Of a stretch of DNA of 64,000 bases, positions 1 through 8,033 are shown piece after piece. The position numbers were made by a program, and so were the translations under genes. The notes under the pieces were generated by a model that saw nothing but the letters and a program-made list of their open reading frames with translations, ran no database searches and was not told where the DNA came from. How positions within the stretch are numbered: position 1 is the stretch's first letter; each line of letters opens with the position of its first letter. Location: positions 29,885 through 93,884 of the forward strand of contig CAZNNH010000004.1 of assembly GCA_964574335.1 (NCBI GenBank), read 5' to 3'. Source of the stretch: CAZNNH01 sp964574335 (GTDB lineage Bacteria > Acidobacteriota > Vicinamibacteria > Fen-336).

Positions 1-1216
<1,216 letters not shown>

Positions 1217-1274
1217 AGACTCTCCGACCCGCGGCGGGCGCGCCGCGGGAGCTAGCTTCCCACCACCTCGAGCG

Positions 1275-1832
1275 TCATCGGCCGGGCGCCTCTTCCAGGA
1301 GCCGTTGGCGCAGGAGCTGGAGGCGCCCGCGCAAGCTCCCGTCGTAGACACGTCCGGCGAGGCTCAGCCGGAGGCTACCCAGAAGCCCAGGCTCCACACG
1401 GTAGCTGAGCTCGACCGGCTTTCCGGCCAGCCGCTCGACCGCCGCATGGATGGCCGACGCTTGGCCTTCGTCGAGGGCCATCGCCGACGCCACCTCCGCC
1501 GACAGCACGCCTCGGTGCTGGTTCCACGCCTGGCCGTACGCCTTGTTGATGGCCGGCAACAGCCGGAGCCGGTTCCGTCCCGCCAGAAGCACCAGCAGCC
1601 GCACCAGGAGCGGTCGGCCCCGGCCCTCCCAAACCGCCTCGACCAGCCGCCGCTTCTTGTCGGCGGTCAACGCCGGATGGCCCAAGGCCACGCCGAGCTC
1701 GGCGTGCTGCTCCAACACCGAAACGGCCCGTTGGAGCTCCGCCCGCAGCCCCTCGGCCTCCCCTGAGGCCAGGGCCAAGTCGAGCAGCGCCCGCGCGTAA
1801 CGTCGGGCGGCGCCGGTCTCGGTCTTCCTCAC
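1275..1832 (-). CDS. atpH: F1 ATP synthase subunit delta
   Basis: Delta (OSCP-type) subunit, which joins the top of F1 to the peripheral stalk. 185 residues, the normal length. The N-terminal helical bundle opens with the typical AARRYARALLDLA stretch at about residues 8-20, and the C-terminal part contains the V-x-P-G-LLGSLRLSLAGRVYDGS region expected of the family (about 147-166). Usually atpF (subunit b) sits directly upstream; here the next gene upstream is a bactofilin, so the stalk b subunit and the rest of F0 must be encoded elsewhere. A promoter-like sequence at 1929-1957 would drive atpH-atpA. Confidence 0.95.
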   Translation of the reverse strand: MRKTETGAARRYARALLDLALASGEAEGLRAELQRAVSVLEQHAELGVALGHPALTADKKRRLVEAVWEGRGRPLLVRLLVLLAGRNRLRLLPAINKAYGQAWNQHRGVLSAEVASAMALDEGQASAIHAAVERLAGKPVELSYRVEPGLLGSLRLSLAGRVYDGSLRGRLQLLRQRLLEEAPGR

Positions 1833-1928
1833 GGTCGCTCCGCGCCGGCTCGGCGAGGTGGTCTCAGGCGGAAGGGCACGGGATCGATCCCTTGTGGCCG
1901 CCCCGGGCGCGGGGCGAAAAAACGCTGC

Positions 1929-1957
1929 AGGTTAGCATGGGGTCCGAGACGAGTCAA
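1929..1957 (-). promoter_or_regulatory. Candidate sigma-70 promoter for atpHA
   Basis: On the minus strand TTGACT (1952-1957) is followed after exactly 17 bases by TAACCT (1929-1934), with a TG one base before the -10 (extended -10). It lies in the 165-base gap between the bactofilin stop and the atpH start. A GC hairpin (1899-1916) would lie in the leader. The -10 is a poor match, so this is a prediction. Confidence 0.4.
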
Positions 1958-1997
1958 AATGCTCGATCGGCGTCGACCCTATATACAACAAGGTATC

Positions 1998-2363
1998 CTA
2001 TGGCTGCTTCGGCTCGGGGGCCGGACCGGGCCCACCCATGTCGCAGTCACCCTGGAACAGGGCCCCCTCTTCGATCAACAGGCGGGGGGTCACCAGGGTC
2101 GCCTGAACCCGGGAGCCGGACAGCAGCTCGATCCGCTGGCGGCCCCGCACGTGCCCCTTGACGCTGCCCCGGATCGAGACCACCCCGCAATCGATCTCGG
2201 CCTCCACCGTCCCCGCCTCTCCGACGATCAGCGTGTTCTCGGAGACCACCCGGCCCCTGATGTGGCCGTCCACCCGGAACGTGTTTCGGAAACGGAGCTC
2301 TCCGAGGAACTCGCTGCCCTGATCCATGAAGCCGTTCAGCTCCTCGACCGCCTTGCCTCTCAT
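1998..2363 (-). CDS. Bactofilin (polymer-forming cytoskeletal protein)
   Basis: 121-residue bactofilin (DUF583). These proteins form a right-handed beta-helix that polymerises into nucleotide-independent filaments at the membrane. The start ATG (complement of 2361-2363) is chosen because the bactofilin core begins directly after it; upstream the same frame is only parB read out of phase. The repeated short beta turns (FRVDGHIRGRVVSENTLIVG at about 29-48, then IRGSVKGHVRG at about 64-74) are the family pattern, ending in a Pro/Gly-rich tail. It follows parB by 26 bases. In Myxococcus bactofilins scaffold the ParABS machinery near the poles, so linkage to parAB suggests a segregation role here; that is inference. 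Confidence 0.9.
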   Translation of the reverse strand: MRGKAVEELNGFMDQGSEFLGELRFRNTFRVDGHIRGRVVSENTLIVGEAGTVEAEIDCGVVSIRGSVKGHVRGRQRIELLSGSRVQATLVTPRLLIEEGALFQGDCDMGGPGPAPEPKQP

Positions 2364-2389
2364 GGTCGGACCCCCGCGGTCATCACCGG

Positions 2390-3244
2390 TCACACCGATC
2401 TTCCGGACCGGACCAGTTGCTCGAAGAGCCGGGTCAGCTCGGCTTCGTCGGCAAAGGACACCTTCAGCACCCCTCCGCGCCGGCGCCGCACGATCTCGAC
2501 ACGGGTCCCGAGCGCGGCCCGGAGCCTCTCCTCGGCCGCCCGGGTGTTGGGTTCTGCGCGAGCGCCGCGCTTGGCGCTCGGCTGACGCTCCGACGACGAC
2601 ACGCGTCGCTCGACCTCGCGCACCGACAGGCCACGCCGGGCGGTCTCGCGCGCCAGCGTCACCTGGTCCTCCACCCGGTCGAGAGCGAGCAGGGCTCGCG
2701 CGTGTCCGGCCTCCAGGCGTCCCTCGGCAAGAAGCTCCCTGACCACCTGGGGCAGCCTCAATAGACGCAGGGTGTTGGTTACCGTGGAGCGCTCGCGGCC
2801 CACGCGCCGCGCGATCTCCTCTTGGGTCAAGCCCAGCTCCTGCTGGAGGCGCTGGTAGGCCTGGGCCTCTTCGAGCGCACTCAGGTCCTCGCGCTGCAGG
2901 TTCTCGACCAGGGCCAGCTCCAGCAGCCGCTCGTCGGCAACCTCGCGGACGGTCACGGGCACCGTGCGCAGGCCCAGCTTCTGGGCTGCGCGCCAGCGGC
3001 GTTCGCCGGCCACGATCTGGAAGCGTCCGCCTCGAGGCCGGACCAGGATCGGCTGCACGATACCCGACTCCCGGATCGAGGCGCACAGCTCGTCCAGGCG
3101 CTCTGGCGCTATCCGGCTTCGTGGCTGGCGGGGATTCGGCTCGAGGTTCCCGATCGGGACCTCGGCGCTGGCCTCCCGCCCCTCGGGCGCCTCAGGCTCC
3201 GGAATCAGGGCCGAGAGGCCCTTCCCCAGCGCGCGTCGTTTCAT
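2390..3244 (-). CDS. parB: Chromosome-partitioning protein ParB
   Basis: CTP-dependent DNA clamp that loads at parS and organises the origin for segregation with ParA. 284 residues. The N-terminal ParA-contact peptide begins MKRRALGKGLSALIP, the normal chromosomal ParB start, which fixes the start codon even though it lies 53 bases inside the end of parA. The CTP-binding motif GERRWRAA is at 80-87 and ENLQRED at 114-120, followed by the helix-turn-helix (about 137-165) and a C-terminal dimerisation domain. A matching parS is at 4028-4043. Downstream lies the bactofilin gene. Confidence 0.97.
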   Translation of the reverse strand: MKRRALGKGLSALIPEPEAPEGREASAEVPIGNLEPNPRQPRSRIAPERLDELCASIRESGIVQPILVRPRGGRFQIVAGERRWRAAQKLGLRTVPVTVREVADERLLELALVENLQREDLSALEEAQAYQRLQQELGLTQEEIARRVGRERSTVTNTLRLLRLPQVVRELLAEGRLEAGHARALLALDRVEDQVTLARETARRGLSVREVERRVSSSERQPSAKRGARAEPNTRAAEERLRAALGTRVEIVRRRRGGVLKVSFADEAELTRLFEQLVRSGRSV

Positions 3245-3998
3245 GGCCCATCACTTCTCTTGCCAGCTCCAGGTAGGCCTCGGCTCCCTTGGAGCGAATG
3301 TCATAGGTCAGGATCGGCTTGCCGAAGCTGGGAGCCTCCCCCAGCCGGACCGATCGCGGGATCGTGGTCTGATAGACCGCCTCCTTGAAGTGCCCTCGGA
3401 CCTCGGCCATCACCTGCTGGGTCAGGTTCATGCGCTGGTCGACCATGGTGAGCAGCACACCCTCGAGCGCCAGCCGTGGGTTGATGCCAGCCTGCACGCG
3501 GCGCAGTGTGGACACCAGGTCCGAGATACCCTCCAGCGCGAAGTACTCGCACTGGAGTGGGATGAGCGCTCCGTCGGCGGCGGCGAGAGCGTTCAGCGTG
3601 AGCAGGCCGAGGCTCGGCGGACAGTCGATCAACGTGTACTCGAACCGCTGCCTTGCCGAGTCCAACGCGTCCCGGAGGCGGTACTCCCGCCGCTCTGTCG
3701 GGACCAGCTCAACTTCGGCGCCGGTCAGGTTCCGATCAGAGGGTGCGAGGGACAGGTGAGTCAGGTCGGTTCCCAACAGCACCTCTTCCAGCGGCCGCCC
3801 CTCGATCAGGACGTCATAGACGCTCGGACGTGGTTCCTTGGTCTTGCGTCCCAGGCCGGAGGTGAGGTTGCCCTGGGGATCGAGGTCGATCGCCAGGACG
3901 GATCGCTCGGCGGCCGCCAGCGACGCGGCCAGGTTGATGGCGGTGGTGGTCTTGCCAACGCCGCCCTTCTGGTTGGTGATGGCTATCACGCGACCCAC
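3192..3998 (-). CDS. parA: Chromosome-partitioning ATPase ParA (Soj type)
   Basis: Deviant-Walker ATPase that binds DNA non-specifically and drives ParB-parS complexes apart. 268 residues. The deviant Walker A KGGVGKTTT is at 11-19, the A' motif DLDPQGN at 38-44 and the Walker B region LIDCPPSLG at about 124-132. The gene starts 29 bases after the parS site that covers the rsmG stop codon, so it sits in the usual rsmG-parA-parB order. Its last 17 codons overlap the start of parB, which implies coupled translation. Confidence 0.97.
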   Translation of the reverse strand: MGRVIAITNQKGGVGKTTTAINLAASLAAAERSVLAIDLDPQGNLTSGLGRKTKEPRPSVYDVLIEGRPLEEVLLGTDLTHLSLAPSDRNLTGAEVELVPTERREYRLRDALDSARQRFEYTLIDCPPSLGLLTLNALAAADGALIPLQCEYFALEGISDLVSTLRRVQAGINPRLALEGVLLTMVDQRMNLTQQVMAEVRGHFKEAVYQTTIPRSVRLGEAPSFGKPILTYDIRSKGAEAYLELAREVMGHETTRAGEGPLGPDSGA

Positions 3999-4027
3999 GC
4001 CGACCTCCGGGCGCGGAGGATACCACA

Positions 4028-4043
4028 GGTTTCACGTGGAACG
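4028..4043. other. parS centromere site
   Basis: The minus strand carries GTTCCACGTGAAAC (complement of 4029-4042), an exact match to the 14-base core of the Bacillus-type parS palindrome, with only the two outermost bases differing. It sits 29 bases upstream of parA and overlaps the rsmG stop codon. It is the only copy of the core that I found in the window; other CACGTG sites lack the flanks. It should load ParB about 4 kb from the origin candidate. Confidence 0.92.
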
Positions 4044-4571
4044 TGGCCCCCCCCCCGAGTGCCGGAAGGCATGCAGCCGTGGGGATTTGAGGCCCGGCTG
4101 CGGGTGGAAGTCGGGGTCTGACAGGGGCTCCCTCCCGAGAGTCAAGACCAGCCCGCCAGGGCGCACCAGGTGGCGGAGCTGACCGGGAGTGAGCCGCAGC
4201 GCGCGAACCGTTACCGTCTGTGCGGGTGGCCCCCCGTACTCGTCGTGCCTCGCGCGCACCACCCGCACATCCCCCCGCTCCAGGCACCGCACGACGTCGC
4301 GCAGGAACGCCCACCTCTTCAGGCGGGGCTCCAGCAGCGTAACCGAGAGATCGGGCCGCAGCAGCGCAAGAACCAACCCCGGCGATCCGTTTCCGCTTCC
4401 CACATCGACGAGATCCGGACCCTCCACCCACTCCAGGGCCTCCACCACCGGCTCGACGAGAACCCGGACCCGTGCGGCCTCGTCGCCCGCCGCTGTCAAG
4501 TTGGTCCGCCGACCCCAGGCGGCGACCTGATCGAGATAGATGGAGATCGGCTCGATGCTGGCACGGGGCAC
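4032..4571 (-). CDS. rsmG: 16S rRNA (guanine-527-N7)-methyltransferase RsmG
   Basis: SAM-dependent methyltransferase that makes m7G527 in 16S rRNA. The helix before the Rossmann fold (SIYLDQVAAWGRRTNLTAAG) and motif I DVGSGNGSPG are diagnostic, followed by the LLEPRLKRWAFLRDVV block. The start is uncertain. I list the GTG at 4571 (179 residues), but homologous sequence continues in frame through ATVARERLRARLVEL to about 4616, just at the jag stop codon, and no ATG, GTG or TTG is present there; the next in-frame ATG is far inside jag (4868). The true protein is likely near 195 residues. The C-terminus is encoded by a run of ten G and overlaps parS. Confidence 0.88.
   Translation of the reverse strand: MPRASIEPISIYLDQVAAWGRRTNLTAAGDEAARVRVLVEPVVEALEWVEGPDLVDVGSGNGSPGLVLALLRPDLSVTLLEPRLKRWAFLRDVVRCLERGDVRVVRARHDEYGGPPAQTVTVRALRLTPGQLRHLVRPGGLVLTLGREPLSDPDFHPQPGLKSPRLHAFRHSGGGPRST
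4047..4056. repeat. Ten-base C/G homopolymer in the rsmG tail
   Basis: Ten C in a row on the plus strand (ten G in the rsmG sense strand), within the last eight codons of rsmG and next to parS. A one-base slip would change only the extreme C-terminus of RsmG. It may be a slippage site or an assembly uncertainty. Confidence 0.8.
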
Positions 4572-4609
4572 GGCCAGCTCGACCAGCCGCGCGCGAAGAC
4601 GCTCTCGGG

Positions 4610-5281
4610 CTACTGTGGCTCCTTGTGGTGTCCGGCCTCGGCAAGGGTCGGTACGCTCGGGGCCACCACCAGACGCCGCTCGGCGCCCTCCCCCTGGCTG
4701 TAGGTTCTGAGCCCGGGCTCGCTCGACAAGGCCATGTGGACCAGGCGGCGCTCGTAGGAGTTGAGCTGGGGCGCTTCCTGGGCCGAGCCGCGCTCGCGGA
4801 CCTCCTGGGCCAGGCGCGCCGCCAGCTCTCTCAGCTCGCCGTCCCGACCCTCCCGATACCCTTCGCAATCGATCGTGAGCCGAGGCGCCGAGGGGTCACT
4901 TCCCGCCGCCTTCTGGAGCAGCAGCTCGAGGGCCCTCAGGGGCTGGGTGCCGTCCTCGACCAGAGGGGCACACCCCGGACCAGAGAGTCGCAGCCTCAGC
5001 CGGGAGCCCTCCCGCTGCACCCACTCCAGGTGAATGGACGACCCCATGGCCGCAGCCAACGCCGTGACGATGCTGTCGATCTTCTCATCTGGGAGCGTCG
5101 TCGATGCCTCGGTGTCGGGGCCCGGGGCCCCCTCGGAGCCCGCCAGGACCGCGATCCGGACCGCGCGATCCCCCCCTTCCAGTCGGACGTACCGAAGGCG
5201 GTCTGGCGCCACGCCGAAGAGGCGACAGGCCTGGAGCACAACGTCGTCCAGCGACGGCCCCTCGAAGATCCGGTCCTTCAT
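4610..5281 (-). CDS. jag: Jag/KhpB RNA-binding protein (Jag_N-KH-R3H)
   Basis: Cytoplasmic RNA-binding protein of the KhpB/Jag family, usually encoded beside yidC and linked to cell-envelope control. 223 residues. Residues 1-50 form the Jag_N domain (MKDRIFEGPSLDDVVLQAC...), followed by a variable linker, a KH domain (about 67-150) and an R3H domain containing the R-x3-H signature in ERRLVHMAL near 184-192. The ATG overlaps the yidC stop by four bases (ATGA), which settles the start and indicates coupled translation. mnmE and mnmG, which often follow jag, are missing; rsmG follows directly. Confidence 0.93.
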   Translation of the reverse strand: MKDRIFEGPSLDDVVLQACRLFGVAPDRLRYVRLEGGDRAVRIAVLAGSEGAPGPDTEASTTLPDEKIDSIVTALAAAMGSSIHLEWVQREGSRLRLRLSGPGCAPLVEDGTQPLRALELLLQKAAGSDPSAPRLTIDCEGYREGRDGELRELAARLAQEVRERGSAQEAPQLNSYERRLVHMALSSEPGLRTYSQGEGAERRLVVAPSVPTLAEAGHHKEPQ

Positions 5282-6963
5282 TTCCGCGCCTTCCGCTCGC
5301 CACCCTTCCGCGGAGTCTCGTGGCTGTGGCGCCGGATCCAACTCAGGGTGACACCCTGCTGGATGATCGAGCACAGGTTCGAGGCCAGCCAGTAGAGGTT
5401 GAGCCCGGCGGGGGCGGCGAAGAACATCGCCACCAGCACCACCGGCATGATCAGCATGATCCGCTGCTGCGCCGGGTCCATGGCGGTGGGTGTCATGCGC
5501 TGCATCGCCAGCATCGACACCCCCATCAGGATCGGGGTCAGGTAGAGAGGATCCTTCTGGCTCAGGTCGGGGATCCACAGGAAATCGGCGCCGCGCAGGT
5601 CGATGGAGACCATCAGCACGCGATAGAAGGCGATCAAGAACGGCATGGTGAGCAAGATCGGCAGGCACCCCACGGTCATCTGCGTGCTCATGCTCATGCC
5701 GTGGCGAGCGTACAGGGCTTGGATCTCCGCCTGCATCTCCTGCCGGCGGGGGTCGAGCGCTGGCACCTTCCGATACCGCTCCTGGATGACCTTCATCTCC
5801 GGGGCGAGCTTGGCCATCTTGACGCCGTTGGCGATGCTGTAGTGCCGGAGTGGCGACATGGCGACGTTGATCAGCAGGGTGAGAACGATGATCGACCAGC
5901 CGTAGTTGCCGATGTGCCCGTGAACCCAGCGCAAGAGCCCCAGTAAGGGGATCACCACCGGACCGATCCAGTCCCCCACCGGGACCACGCGGGATAGACC
6001 GTGTCCCAGCAGCTTGAGCGTGTGGTAGTCCTTCGGGCCCACGTAGAGCCGCACACGGGGGTCGGCATCGCTCAGCTCGAACAGAACTTCCGGCAGCAAC
6101 TCCGCCTCTTCCGTGCCAGGAATCTTCACGCTCGAGGCCCGCAGCCTGACGGTGCCCCGGTCGGCCTCGGGCACCCACAGCGCCGTGAAGTACATGGCTT
6201 CGATCCCCGCCCACCGGACCGCCTGGTTGCCCGACCAACGGTCCAGCTTCTTGGGGGGGACCCTCTCGAGCCCTCCGTCGGTCATCAAGACCGCCTGCGG
6301 CTTCACGTAGCCGTAGACTTCCTGCTCCCTCGCGCTCGGATTGCCGAGGCCCGGGCCCCAGACCAGTTGCACCGGAATCGGCTTCCCGTCCCGCACCACC
6401 CGAGCGCTGACCTCCACCTCGTACCCACCCAGCAGCTCGAGCGTCTTTGTTGCCTGGACGTGGCCGTCGCTGTACTCGAGGACCACCTTCCGCCGGCTCT
6501 CGTCAGTCTCGCTCGGTCCTTGGAAGAGCGCGTCCTCGAGCAGGGCGTCGAGCTCCTCGTCTCCGGTCTCCATGTCCAAGGGCCGCTTGAGACCCGGAGC
6601 CGCCCGAAGCATCTCTTCGGGCCGACCACGATGGTCGGGATAGGCGAGCAATTCCCAGCCGACCAGCCTCGCCCCTCGGTTGGTCATCGCGATCGAGAAC
6701 ACCTCATTGCGCAGCTCCAGGCGGCGCTCGCTCTGCTCGGAGATGAGCGGCGCAGGCGTCGCCTCCGGCTCTACGCGCCCCTTCTCGCTCACTCCCGGCA
6801 CCGGCTCCGCTTCCAGCGGAGTGGCGTCCGGCAATGGTTCCTCGGCCACCTGCGCCGGCGGCAGCTCCACCTTCGGCGGAGGCGGCGGGAACACCACCCG
6901 GTATCCGATCAGAACCAGGAACGACAACGCCACGGCCAGCAGGAGTCGACGCTCGTCCATCAC
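5278..6963 (-). CDS. yidC: Membrane protein insertase YidC
   Basis: Inserts and folds inner-membrane proteins alone or with SecYEG. 561 residues, the long Gram-negative form. One N-terminal transmembrane helix (about 6-22) is followed by a Pro-rich linker and a large periplasmic beta-sandwich (about 60-330), then the conserved five-helix core from about 345 onward with the groove arginine in NVAMSPLRHYS. The C-terminal tail is Lys/Arg-rich (RRHSHETPRKGGERKARK), which can contact the ribosome. It lies 6 bases downstream of yidD and overlaps jag by 4 bases. Confidence 0.97.
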   Translation of the reverse strand: MMDERRLLLAVALSFLVLIGYRVVFPPPPPKVELPPAQVAEEPLPDATPLEAEPVPGVSEKGRVEPEATPAPLISEQSERRLELRNEVFSIAMTNRGARLVGWELLAYPDHRGRPEEMLRAAPGLKRPLDMETGDEELDALLEDALFQGPSETDESRRKVVLEYSDGHVQATKTLELLGGYEVEVSARVVRDGKPIPVQLVWGPGLGNPSAREQEVYGYVKPQAVLMTDGGLERVPPKKLDRWSGNQAVRWAGIEAMYFTALWVPEADRGTVRLRASSVKIPGTEEAELLPEVLFELSDADPRVRLYVGPKDYHTLKLLGHGLSRVVPVGDWIGPVVIPLLGLLRWVHGHIGNYGWSIIVLTLLINVAMSPLRHYSIANGVKMAKLAPEMKVIQERYRKVPALDPRRQEMQAEIQALYARHGMSMSTQMTVGCLPILLTMPFLIAFYRVLMVSIDLRGADFLWIPDLSQKDPLYLTPILMGVSMLAMQRMTPTAMDPAQQRIMLIMPVVLVAMFFAAPAGLNLYWLASNLCSIIQQGVTLSWIRRHSHETPRKGGERKARK

Positions 6964-6969
6964 CTCGCC

Positions 6970-7164
6970 CTATGGAACCGGATCATGGCCACCCCTCTGG
7001 AACGGCTGGCACCTCAGGATCCGCCTGAGCGCCAACCAACCACCCCGCCGAGCCCCGTGCCGTCGAATCGCCTCTCGACCGTACTCGCTACAGGTCGGCA
7101 TGAAACGGCAATGCCCCCCAAGCAGTGGGGAGAGCGTCAATTGATACAGCCTAATGAGAGCCAT
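6970..7164 (-). CDS. yidD: Membrane protein insertion efficiency factor YidD
   Basis: Small membrane-associated protein that assists YidC-dependent insertion. 64 residues from the ATG at 7164 (complement of 7162-7164). The family block IRLYQLTLSPLLGGHCRF and the motif PTCSEYGREAI with both conserved cysteines are present, followed by RCQPFQRGGHDPVP. The start lies 14 bases inside the end of rnpA, a common arrangement. The same frame is open much further upstream but that part is rnpA read out of frame. Confidence 0.95.
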   Translation of the reverse strand: MALIRLYQLTLSPLLGGHCRFMPTCSEYGREAIRRHGARRGGWLALRRILRCQPFQRGGHDPVP

Positions 7165-7543
7165 CAGGGCGCGCGCGGCGAGCGTCCTTCCGGGCGGCGA
7201 GTCGTCGCATCCTCTGACGGAACTCACCTTCGAGTGCATCGTAGGACTGTGCCGCGATCCCCTGTTTTGCGACGACCACAAGATCCCCCGGCCAGGGGAT
7301 GGTGGACTTGTTCCGTCTGTAGATCTCGCGAAGCAGGCGCTTGACCCGGTTACGGATGGCCGCGCATCCGACCTTTCGGCTAACCGCCAGACCCAACCGG
7401 GAGTGCCCCAGCCGGGTTCCCACCGCGACCAGCACGAAGTGCTGGCCGTCGAGTCGAAGCCCCCGGCCCAAGGCGCGCCGAAAGTCTCGTCCTGCCCGGA
7501 GCCTCTCATGGCCACGGAGCCGCGAGCCCGGCGCCTTCGCCAA
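7151..7543 (-). CDS. rnpA: Ribonuclease P protein component
   Basis: Protein cofactor of RNase P, which binds the RNA subunit and the tRNA 5' leader. 130 residues. The RNR-type signature RNRVKRLLREIYR sits at about residues 64-76, preceded by LGLAVSRKVGCA, both highly conserved. It starts 5 bases after the rpmH stop and overlaps yidD. The basic C-terminal tail RRLAARKDARRARPDGSH is longer than in Escherichia coli. Confidence 0.95.
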   Translation of the reverse strand: MAKAPGSRLRGHERLRAGRDFRRALGRGLRLDGQHFVLVAVGTRLGHSRLGLAVSRKVGCAAIRNRVKRLLREIYRRNKSTIPWPGDLVVVAKQGIAAQSYDALEGEFRQRMRRLAARKDARRARPDGSH

Positions 7544-7548
7544 CGCCT

Positions 7549-7683
7549 CTAGACGCTCAGGCGATGGCGCCCCTTCTGGCGACGCCGCTTCAGCACCAGT
7601 CGGCCGCTGCGGCTCCGCATCCGCACCAAGAACCCGTGCGTTCTCTTCCGCTTGCGGTTGTTCGGCTGATAAGTCCTCTTCAT
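7549..7683 (-). CDS. rpmH: 50S ribosomal protein L34
   Basis: 44-residue L34, very basic, starting MKRTYQPNNRKRKRTHGF, the near-universal beginning of the family. ATG is the complement of 7681-7683 behind a GGGGAA ribosome site and the stop TAG is the complement of 7549-7551. It heads the rpmH-rnpA-yidD-yidC-jag-rsmG block diverging from dnaA, and a promoter-like sequence lies at 7746-7775. Confidence 0.97.
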   Translation of the reverse strand: MKRTYQPNNRKRKRTHGFLVRMRSRSGRLVLKRRRQKGRHRLSV

Positions 7684-7745
7684 GATTCCCCGTGCCTCTT
7701 GCTCGCCCCGGGCCCCACGCTCGGACCCTCCATGGGAAAAGATTG

Positions 7746-7775
7746 ATTGTCGTCCATGTCCCGGTTGCCTGTCAA
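7746..7775 (-). promoter_or_regulatory. Candidate sigma-70 promoter for the rpmH operon
   Basis: Minus strand TTGACA (7770-7775), 18-base spacer, GACAAT (7746-7751). The predicted transcript start is about 55 bases before the rpmH ATG. The -35 is perfect and the -10 matches 4 of 6. Confidence 0.5.
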
Positions 7776-7877
7776 ACCGGCCCTTCCTTGAGCCTTGTCA
7801 CACCCCGGCTCGTGTGCTATTTTTTGATGCTGCGCCGAGTAAGGCTTCTCCTTCGTTGGACACGCCAGGGATGGCCG

Positions 7878-7886
7878 TTTTCCACA
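7878..7886 (+). promoter_or_regulatory. DnaA box 1
   Basis: TTTTCCACA, one base from the Escherichia coli R-box TTATCCACA and a fit to TTWTNCACA. It is paired with an opposite-facing box 14 bases away. Confidence 0.65.
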
Positions 7887-7900
7887 AGTGTTGAAATTCC

Positions 7901-7909
7901 TGTGCAAAA
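7901..7909 (-). promoter_or_regulatory. DnaA box 2
   Basis: TGTGCAAAA on the plus strand, which reads TTTTGCACA on the minus strand and fits TTWTNCACA. It faces box 1, forming a convergent pair. Confidence 0.55.
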
Positions 7910-7954
7910 GGTTTTTCGCCCGACCTGGCTCCTCCTTGCCGCCGAGGAGTCTTC

Positions 7955-7981
7955 GTAACTGTATAACCAGCAAAGAGTTAC
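7955..7981. promoter_or_regulatory. Inverted repeat around the dnaA -10 element
   Basis: GTAACT (7955-7960) and AGTTAC (7976-7981) are exact inverted copies separated by 15 bases, and enclose TATAAC (7962-7967), which resembles a -10 box 66 bases before the dnaA ATG. This may be an operator for dnaA control. No clear -35 is visible. Confidence 0.35.
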
Positions 7982-8033
7982 TCCATTATGGGCGTTCGTT
8001 GGTGAGACCCGCTCTCGGGCTGGGAGACCGACC

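Larger units (their letters stand above)
7684..8033. other. oriC: Candidate replication origin (rpmH-dnaA intergenic region)
   Basis: 350 bases without a gene between the divergent rpmH and dnaA. It holds the rpmH promoter candidate (7746-7775), an A/T-rich patch around 7818-7826, a convergent pair of DnaA boxes (7878-7909), and a TATAAC -10-like element (7962-7967) inside an inverted repeat ahead of dnaA. The position between rpmH and dnaA and the change of gene direction here fit oriC. Only two good DnaA boxes are visible, fewer than in many origins, so part of the origin may lie in the dnaA-dnaN gap or use divergent boxes. Confidence 0.65.

Noticed and set aside
1899..1916. GC hairpin next to a run of six A as a terminator for plus-strand transcripts
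   Set aside because: The tract on the plus strand is A rather than T, and no plus-strand gene ends there; it lies in the atpH leader.
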